A stretch of 11,213 nucleotides of DNA. Source: Candidatus Acidiferrum typicum (GTDB taxonomy: Bacteria > Acidobacteriota > Terriglobia > Acidiferrales > UBA7541). The DNA is taken from assembly GCA_025463105.1 (NCBI GenBank), contig JAOAPW010000191.1, positions 1 through 11,213 on the forward strand. Reading direction: 5' to 3'. The position numbers were made by a program, and so were the translations under genes. The stretch's first letter is position 1. The number at the start of each line of letters is the position of its first letter. This document shows, one piece after another, positions 5,343 through 11,213 of the stretch. The notes under the pieces were generated by a model, which did not search any database, had not been told where the DNA came from, and saw only the letters and a program-made list of their open reading frames with translations.

Positions 5343-8300
5343 ATGACGGTTCGCCGAAAAACTCTGTTGATTATAGCCATCACCTGTCTGGGACTGGTGA
5401 TCGTGCTGTACGCGGCCTCGCGTTCTTTCCTTCTGGGGGGCTTCGTTAAACTGGAGCAAACGGCTGCCCGCGGAAACGTCCAAGGAGTTTTGAATGCCCT
5501 TGAGCAGGACCTCAACTCAGCGGATCGATTCGCTTATGACCGCGCGGCAACGGATGAGACATACAAATCCATCGCCAATCCTACTCCTGAGTTTATGAGA
5601 TCGTTGGTCGGTAAAGATGCCACGGGTACACCTTCGACACGCCGATTCAACTTCGTTGTTTTGATGGACGGTTCCGGACGCGTTTTAGCGTCGAGAGGCC
5701 ACAGTTTTGCGACTAAATCGGTCGTCGACATCCCGGAAAGCCTTAAGGCTCACCTCTTTTTGGCGGACCCTCTTTTCAAGTGGGCGACGACGACCAGCAG
5801 AGTCAGCGGCGTGTTGATGATACCTGAAGGACCTTTGCTGGTTGTCTCGCGTCCAGTAGTAAAGACGAATGCAGAGGGTCCCATTCGTGGCTCCCTGCTG
5901 GCCGCGCGATATCTGGAATCCGGCGGGGACCTTCATATCCTGGAAAAAACGACTAATTTCTCCCTTTCCGTTCGCAGGCTCGACGGCGAAAGCCTTCCTG
6001 CCGATTTTGAAGAAGCCCGTACGCACCTGGCCGCACCCGGAGAAATCTACGTCCTTCCTTTGAACGAAACATTACTGGGTGGCTATACGCTGCTCACCGA
6101 TATTTACGGCAAGCCTGCCTTGCTTCTTAGGGCTGAGATTCCGCGACTCATCTATCAGCAGGGCCGCTTGAGCCAATTGTACTTCGTGGGAGCGCTAATT
6201 ATCGCGGGAGTCGTATTCGGAGGGGTCGTTCTACTCCTACTCGAGAAGTCCGTCCTGTCGCGACTCAGTTCGCTGAATAAGAACGTAAGAAGCATTGCGA
6301 ATAGCGGCGAAGCATCGGCCCGGGTCCATTCTGAAGGCCGCGACGAGATTGCCGATTTGAGCGGGGTCATCAACCAAATGCTGGGCTCGTTGCAACTTGC
6401 CCAAAAACAGAAACAAAATGCGGAAGAGCGCTATCGGGCTTTCATGAACAACATCCCCGCAATTGCGCTGATCAAGGACAGTCAGGGCCGCTTACTCTAT
6501 ATCAACGAACCAATGGCTGCAGCCTATGACATCAGATCGGAAGACGTTCTAGGAAAGACGATAACCGGCTGGCTTCCCGAAGAAACCGCTAAAAAGTTCC
6601 ACCTGTTGGACCAGGAGGTCATTTCTACAAAACGTGCGCTGCGGTTCGAGGACGTGTTCCCTACTCCGGATGGCGTCACGCATCACTGGCTGACTTTCAA
6701 ATTTCCTCTGGCGGGCCCGGAGGGAGATTTGCTGATCGGAACGGTGCGTATCGATATCACGGAGCAAAAGAAGGCGGAAGCCGCGCTGCAAGGCGCCAAG
6801 GAGATGGCTGAGACTGCCAACCGGGCAAAGAGCGAATTTCTAGCCAACATGAGCCATGAAATCCGCACGCCGCTGAACGGCGTGGTGGGGATGACCGATT
6901 TGGCGTTAGGGACTGACCTCACGCCAGAGCAACGAGAGTACCTGGAAACCGTGAAGTTGTCGGCGGACTCCCTGCTGACAGTGATCAACGACATTCTGGA
7001 TTTCTCCAAAATCGAAGCGGGAAAGATCGACTTGGAAATGATGGATTTCAACGTGCGCGACCATTTGGAAGCCACGCTGAAGACGCTCGCTTTTCGGAGC
7101 GACGAAAAAGGTTTGGAGCTCCTGTGCGAGGTGGCCGCCGAGGTTCCGGAGATGGCTCGTGGCGATTCCAACCGGTTGCGTCAAATCGTCGTGAACCTCG
7201 TGGGCAACGCCATTAAATTCACAGACGAGGGAGAGGTCGCTTTGAAGGTTCGAGTCGAACCGGGAGAAGGCGCTGGCTGTATGTTGCATTTAACGGTCTC
7301 TGACACAGGAGTCGGCATTGCTCCGGAGAAACAAAAATTGATCTTCGAACCGTTCTCGCAGGCGGATTCGTCAACGACCAGGAAATGCGGGGGAACCGGA
7401 CTGGGCCTGACTATATCGACGCGTCTGGTGGAGATGATGGGTGGAGCGATGTGGGTCGAAAGCGAAGTGGGACGCGGATCCGAGTTTCACTTCACCGTGC
7501 GGCTGGCAACCTCGGAGACGGCAGTCGAAGTGGGAGCAATCGCCCCTGCCGAGCTCTTGCGAGGTGTCAAGGTTCTGGTGGCAGACGACAACCGAACGAA
7601 TCGCCGGATTCTTGAAGGAATGTTGAAACGCTGGGAGATGAGCTCGACATCGGTGGAAGGAGGAGAAATGGCGTTAACGGCACTTTCCTCAGCCTGGGAA
7701 GCTGGAGCACCATACGGGCTAATTCTGACCGACATGCACATGCCGAAGATGGACGGCTTCGGACTGATCGAGCGAATCCGCCAAAGGCCTGAATTATCGA
7801 CCGCCACGATCATGATGCTCACCTCGGCAGGCCACCAAGGCGATGCTGCTCGCTGCCAGGAGCTGGGAGTAGCAGCATACTTGTTGAAGCCCATCCGGCA
7901 ATCCGAACTGCGTGAGGCCATAGCCCGAGTGCTCGGCGCGCGAGAGCAGAAGGGAGCTATTCCGCTGATCACTCGCTACTCCCTCGGGGATGCCCCTGAG
8001 CCCACGGCAGTGTTGCGCGTGCTTGTTGTGGAAGACAATTCGGTCAATCAACGGCTGGCATCGCGGTTGCTTGAGAAACGAGGACACCGCGTCACGGTGA
8101 TGGTCAATGGCCGCCAGGCACTGGAAGTTCTTGCGAATCAGACCTTCGACTTGGTCTTGATGGACCTCCAGATGCCCGAAATGGATGGATTTGAGGCCAC
8201 TGCGGCGATACGCGAGAGAGAGAAGGACAACGGCGGCCACATACCGATCATCGCTTTGACTGCACATGCCATGAAAGGTGACATGGAACGTTGCCTGGCC

Positions 8301-8426
8301 GCTGGAATGGACGGTTATCTGTCCAAGCCGATTCGCCCACAGGAACTCGACGATCTATTGGGAAAGTACTTAGCCCGGAGAACGGAAACGGTGCAAATGC
8401 CCGAGACCGCGGAGCAAACCAAATGA
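5343..8426 (+). CDS. Hybrid sensor histidine kinase (CHASE4-HAMP-PAS-HisKA-HATPase-REC-REC)
   Basis: This is a 1027-residue inner-membrane two-component sensor. Transmembrane helices at about 8-28 and 280-302 flank a periplasmic region whose first half resembles a CHASE4 sensor (FAYDRAATDETYKSIANP, then VVLMDGSGRVLASRG). A HAMP segment (about 303-355), a PAS domain (about 360-478) and a short coiled linker follow. The HisKA domain has phospho-acceptor H505 in SHEIRTPLNG. The HATPase domain shows its N box (N622 in NLVGNAIKF), G1 box (D654 in DTGVGIA) and G2 box (GGTGLGL, 683-689). Two receivers follow: acidic pair D748/D749 with phospho-acceptor D797 (LTDMHMPKMDG), and E897/D898 with D941 (LMDLQMPEMDG). 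No HPt domain or DNA-binding output is attached, so a separate HPt protein or regulator is expected. No response regulator is adjacent; the signal is unknown. Confidence 0.93.
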   Translation: MTVRRKTLLIIAITCLGLVIVLYAASRSFLLGGFVKLEQTAARGNVQGVLNALEQDLNSADRFAYDRAATDETYKSIANPTPEFMRSLVGKDATGTPSTRRFNFVVLMDGSGRVLASRGHSFATKSVVDIPESLKAHLFLADPLFKWATTTSRVSGVLMIPEGPLLVVSRPVVKTNAEGPIRGSLLAARYLESGGDLHILEKTTNFSLSVRRLDGESLPADFEEARTHLAAPGEIYVLPLNETLLGGYTLLTDIYGKPALLLRAEIPRLIYQQGRLSQLYFVGALIIAGVVFGGVVLLLLEKSVLSRLSSLNKNVRSIANSGEASARVHSEGRDEIADLSGVINQMLGSLQLAQKQKQNAEERYRAFMNNIPAIALIKDSQGRLLYINEPMAAAYDIRSEDVLGKTITGWLPEETAKKFHLLDQEVISTKRALRFEDVFPTPDGVTHHWLTFKFPLAGPEGDLLIGTVRIDITEQKKAEAALQGAKEMAETANRAKSEFLANMSHEIRTPLNGVVGMTDLALGTDLTPEQREYLETVKLSADSLLTVINDILDFSKIEAGKIDLEMMDFNVRDHLEATLKTLAFRSDEKGLELLCEVAAEVPEMARGDSNRLRQIVVNLVGNAIKFTDEGEVALKVRVEPGEGAGCMLHLTVSDTGVGIAPEKQKLIFEPFSQADSSTTRKCGGTGLGLTISTRLVEMMGGAMWVESEVGRGSEFHFTVRLATSETAVEVGAIAPAELLRGVKVLVADDNRTNRRILEGMLKRWEMSSTSVEGGEMALTALSSAWEAGAPYGLILTDMHMPKMDGFGLIERIRQRPELSTATIMMLTSAGHQGDAARCQELGVAAYLLKPIRQSELREAIARVLGAREQKGAIPLITRYSLGDAPEPTAVLRVLVVEDNSVNQRLASRLLEKRGHRVTVMVNGRQALEVLANQTFDLVLMDLQMPEMDGFEATAAIREREKDNGGHIPIIALTAHAMKGDMERCLAAGMDGYLSKPIRPQELDDLLGKYLARRTETVQMPETAEQTK

Positions 8427-8512
8427 GCCAAATGAGTGCGGCCTGTTGATTTTCTTGCAACACCCTTTGCGGGCAAATGAGTTTGGGACTGGGTTACTTG
8501 AGCTCGCGGAAC

Positions 8513-9388
8513 TTAAGCCGGGCCCTTCAATTCAGCGACCAGAATCCCCCCGAGGATGAGTCCCGCACCGACAAGCGCCCTCGCGCCGAGGCGTTCGTGG
8601 AGAACAATATAGGAAGTGACGGCGGCAAATACCGGTTCTCCCGCGAGGATCAGCGCCGTGTTGGCCGCACTCGTGTGGCTCTGTCCCCAGACCAGCAATG
8701 GATACGCAATTGCCGTCGTGAACACGGCTGTGATGATGACGGCGAAAATCAGGCCCGAAGTGAGATGAAACCGGAATGGCTCCAGATGCGAGATGGAGAG
8801 TAGAGGGACAGCGGCCAGGGAAAATGCCGCTGTCACGGCGACCTGCAGAAAGCTTAGCCCGGCCAAGGAATGTTGCGCGCTATAGCGTTCAATGAAAATA
8901 ATCTGAAAGGCATAGCACACCGCGCACCCTGTCACCAGCAAATCACCGCGATTAAGATCGGCGATTCCTTCGCGCGGAACTGTCAAGAAGTAAAGCCCCG
9001 CCAAAGATGCGAAAGCGCCGGCCCAGGCCCAAGCGCTGATGCGGCGCCGCCAAACAACCGCCATTAACACTGGAACCAGAACGACGCTGAATCCGGTGAT
9101 GAATGCGGCCTTCGACGGCGTCGTTTCAGCTAGCCCGGCGGTCTGAAAAGCATAGCCGCCAAACATCAGAATGCCGATGCGCACACCAGCCCAAAAATCG
9201 GCGGCCGAAAGTTTGTGCAGATCCGCGCGATAAAACCACACCAGCGGCGGAATTGCCAAAGTAAAGCGAGCGGCGAGATAAGCAAAGACGGAGGAATCGG
9301 TTAAGGCGTCTTTTACAACGACAAACGTGACGCCCCAGAAAAAAGCGCAAAGCAGCAACGCCAGGTGGGCTTTAAATCGCAGGCTCAC
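8513..9388 (-). CDS. EamA-type drug/metabolite transporter (DMT superfamily) permease
   Basis: The 291-residue protein is a hydrophobic inner-membrane permease with about ten helices arranged as two EamA repeats (roughly 5-140 and 150-288). Family features include the first-helix FFWGVTFVVVKDAL, the GLAETTPSKAAFITGFSVVLVPV segment of repeat 1 and the matching SAANTALILAGEPVFAAVTSYIVLHERLG segment of repeat 2, quoted here only as landmarks. DMT proteins export or import amino acids, metabolites or drugs, and the substrate cannot be read from sequence. Start: GTG at 9388, because a TAA lies in frame at 9392-9394 and no earlier start exists. There is no good Shine-Dalgarno. It converges on the kinase gene with an 86-nt gap in which I see no clear terminator. 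Confidence 0.88.
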   Translation of the reverse strand: MSLRFKAHLALLLCAFFWGVTFVVVKDALTDSSVFAYLAARFTLAIPPLVWFYRADLHKLSAADFWAGVRIGILMFGGYAFQTAGLAETTPSKAAFITGFSVVLVPVLMAVVWRRRISAWAWAGAFASLAGLYFLTVPREGIADLNRGDLLVTGCAVCYAFQIIFIERYSAQHSLAGLSFLQVAVTAAFSLAAVPLLSISHLEPFRFHLTSGLIFAVIITAVFTTAIAYPLLVWGQSHTSAANTALILAGEPVFAAVTSYIVLHERLGARALVGAGLILGGILVAELKGPA

Positions 9389-9612
9389 GACTTACGTATC
9401 GCCCTGCGCAAAGGATTGAGCAATTTGCGAAACCGCCACGGCGCGATGAAGCGTCTCATTCAGTGTGAGAGTTTAGTGGCACCGCAAAACAAAGGCAACC
9501 TGCCGGGTACGGATCGAATCGCAACTTTGATGGCTTTGGGGATGAGATTTGGCGCCGGTTTTCGGATCACTGCTGCAATGAATCTTACGCTGATTTGCTT
9601 CGTTGACAGGGG
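9389..9612. other. Divergent intergenic region between the transporter and TPR-protein genes
   Basis: These 224 bases separate two divergently transcribed genes and must hold both promoters. The only candidate for the transporter is TTGCCT (9493-9498) with a 17-base spacer to TAAACT (9470-9475) on the minus strand, 4/6 matches each. Nothing convincing was found for the plus-strand gene, and no gene is evident. Confidence 0.35.
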
Positions 9613-11213
9613 GTGAACCGCTTGCTACATCTAACAGCGGTGCCTGCCCGCCGCTATCCTCGCGCAATTTCCTTGTGGCCCTTCCTGGCTTTACTGGCTG
9701 GAACTCTGTGCCCTTCCGCACGCTCCGCCGATAAGAAAAACGAGAAAGTTGATCCCTGGGTTGAAATTCGTACGTCACACTTCGCCGTGATGAGCGACGG
9801 GGGCGAAAAAACGGCGCGCCGCGTCGCAGACCAGTTCGAGCAAGTCCGCCGCCTTTTCCAGGCGACAATGCCTTACGCACATTTCGATACGGGCGTGCCC
9901 ATCCAAATACTAGCCGCAAAGGACGGAAAATCCTTCGCTACGTTGGTTCCCGAGTATCCCTTCGACAAACGGCATCCTCAGCCGGAGGGGCTATTCGTCT
10001 CCGGCGGCGAGAAGAATTACATCGTTCTACGCACCAACGTTTCCGGACCAATACCCTACGAGGATATTTATCACAACTATGCGCGGCTGGTTCTGAAGTT
10101 GAGCTACCACAGTCTGCCTCCGTGGCTGGAAGAGGGTTACGCAAACGTGTACGGCGGCATGGCGCTGACCGACAAGGGCGCTAAAATCGGCAAGCCGGAT
10201 CCCGAAGACCTGAGTGCCTTGTGGGAGAGCCCCCTTCTGCCTCTTGACCTTGTGATTCACGTCGACCGCGCGTCACCCTACTACACTTCCAGGGGGCAGA
10301 CGACGGTGTATTCCGCTGAATCGCGCGCACTGGTGCATTACCTGCTCACACAGCCGCAGCCTTCGGGGATCAAATTTTTGGAACAATATATCGCTCAGGT
10401 CGAAAGCGGTACCGACGCGCTCGAAGCAGCCCGCCAGGTGTTCGGCGATCTGAATCAATTGCAAAGCAAGCTCGAGGCCTATATCAAACAAAGTTCCACG
10501 GTACCCACAGAAATTCAGGCGGCTGGCGGCAGCGATTCAGTTTCCAGTGCGCATACGTTGACGCCCGCCGAAACAGAAGCGCGCATTGGTGATCTGGATC
10601 TGGGACGTGGCCGACGCGACGACGCCCAAACCAAACTGGAAGACGCACTCAAGCTCGATCCTTCCCTCGCGAGCGCCGAAGAGAGCATGGGATTTTATCT
10701 TCTTCAAGTGTCTCAGCTTGAGGAAGCGGAAAAGCACTTCATGCGCGCTGCAGAGCTCGATCCGAAATTGCCTCTTCCTTACTACGGCCAAGGCATGGTG
10801 GCAATGTCGCGCGGAGGATTCGTAGGCGTTCCAGTGGGCGCCGTCGTGGCATTTGAAAAAACTGTTGAGCTAAGTCCTGCCTTCGCGCCCGCATGGTTCA
10901 ACCTTGCCTCGATCTATGCATTGCGGCATGAAACATTGCAGAAAGCTCTGGACGCCGCACAACATGCCGCGTCACTCGTGCCGGGCGACTCGGGGTATCA
11001 GTATCAAGTGGCCGTGATTCTCGAAAACCTGGGACGAACCGAGGAAGCCCGGAAAGCTGCCGAGCGAATTCGCAACTCCTCGAGCGATCTAAGGGCCGCC
11101 GATAAGGCCAGCGACCTGATCGCACAAATTTCTCAGCCGCACTCTTCCGCATCTTCCGTACCCAAAAGCGTCGCAACCCCGGCAGCGCCCACCGACGACC
11201 GCCAAGTCCATCT
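9613..11213 (+). CDS. Secreted gluzincin-like (DUF1570-type) protein with C-terminal TPRs, 3' end outside window
   Basis: The frame is open for 533 codons and runs off the right edge. A Sec-type signal peptide (hydrophobic core about 20-32, likely cleavage after ARSA near residue 39) implies export. A domain at about 45-300 resembles the secreted metallopeptidase-like domain found with TPRs in Acidobacteriota: WVEIRTSHFAVMSD at its start, PPWLEEGYANVYG (169-181) and YSAESRALVHYLL later. At the position expected for the HExxH zinc motif it has HNYAR (154-158), so catalysis is doubtful. TPR-like helical repeats follow (about 317-485, e.g. ALKLDPSLASAEESMGFYL), then a Ser/Ala/Pro-rich tail. An in-frame TGA at 9604 limits the start. 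GTG 9613 abuts the AGGGGG motif (9608-9613), so TTG 9622, eight bases beyond it, may be the true start. Confidence 0.8.
   Translation, partial: MNRLLHLTAVPARRYPRAISLWPFLALLAGTLCPSARSADKKNEKVDPWVEIRTSHFAVMSDGGEKTARRVADQFEQVRRLFQATMPYAHFDTGVPIQILAAKDGKSFATLVPEYPFDKRHPQPEGLFVSGGEKNYIVLRTNVSGPIPYEDIYHNYARLVLKLSYHSLPPWLEEGYANVYGGMALTDKGAKIGKPDPEDLSALWESPLLPLDLVIHVDRASPYYTSRGQTTVYSAESRALVHYLLTQPQPSGIKFLEQYIAQVESGTDALEAARQVFGDLNQLQSKLEAYIKQSSTVPTEIQAAGGSDSVSSAHTLTPAETEARIGDLDLGRGRRDDAQTKLEDALKLDPSLASAEESMGFYLLQVSQLEEAEKHFMRAAELDPKLPLPYYGQGMVAMSRGGFVGVPVGAVVAFEKTVELSPAFAPAWFNLASIYALRHETLQKALDAAQHAASLVPGDSGYQYQVAVILENLGRTEEARKAAERIRNSSSDLRAADKASDLIAQISQPHSSASSVPKSVATPAAPTDDRQVH

Noticed and set aside
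8427..8512. Terminator between the convergent kinase and transporter genes
   Set aside because: Only a 4-bp TTGC/GCAA pairing was found with no adjacent T-run; too weak to call.
8477..8803. Plus-strand open frame opposite the EamA transporter
   Set aside because: Its product is arginine/glutamate-rich low-quality sequence antisense to a clear membrane permease; no family features.
9697..9711. Possible lipobox (AGTLC) in the signal peptide of the TPR protein
   Set aside because: The residue before Cys is Leu, not Gly, Ala or Ser, so lipoprotein processing is unlikely; ARSA fits ordinary signal peptidase cleavage.

Overview
The window looks like ordinary chromosome from an Acidobacteriota-type bacterium. 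I infer this from the moderately GC-rich coding sequence, a membrane-anchored two-PDZ HtrA, and a secreted M48/DUF1570-like protein with TPRs of a kind common in that phylum. A lineage search was not possible. No tRNA, rRNA, CRISPR array, insertion sequence or phage gene is visible.

Layout. Positions 1-2734 are all minus strand: the N-terminus of an aldehyde dehydrogenase running off the left edge (1-73), a small zinc-ribbon membrane protein (208-528), a secreted peptidoglycan-binding-domain protein (669-1103) and a DegP/HtrA serine protease (1130-2734). The last two are only 26 nt apart and probably co-transcribed from an extended -10 promoter near 2855. Positions 2975-5094 are plus strand and hold leuC and leuD, the two subunits of 3-isopropylmalate dehydratase. 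Positions 5343-8426 encode a 1027-residue hybrid sensor kinase: periplasmic CHASE4-like sensor, HAMP, PAS, HisKA, HATPase and two receiver domains. A minus-strand EamA/DMT transporter (8513-9388) follows convergently. Divergent from it, and open at the right edge, is a secreted gluzincin-like protein with TPRs (9613-11213).

How the genes fit together. Three loose themes are present: envelope quality control (HtrA plus the peptidoglycan-binding protein, perhaps the TPR protein), leucine biosynthesis (leuCD), and signalling (an apparently orphan hybrid kinase). No new multi-gene system is evident.

The most distinctive signals are two. A short hairpin repeat (stem GCGGGCTC/GAGCCYGC, 6-nt loop) occurs three times: twice in tandem in the htrA leader and once directly against the leuD ribosome binding site. 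Second, the metallopeptidase-like domain of the right-edge protein has HNYAR where an HExxH zinc motif would be expected, which suggests a pseudo-enzyme. Two genes (the partial aldehyde dehydrogenase and the right-edge TPR protein) are open at the window edges and were recognised by direct translation.
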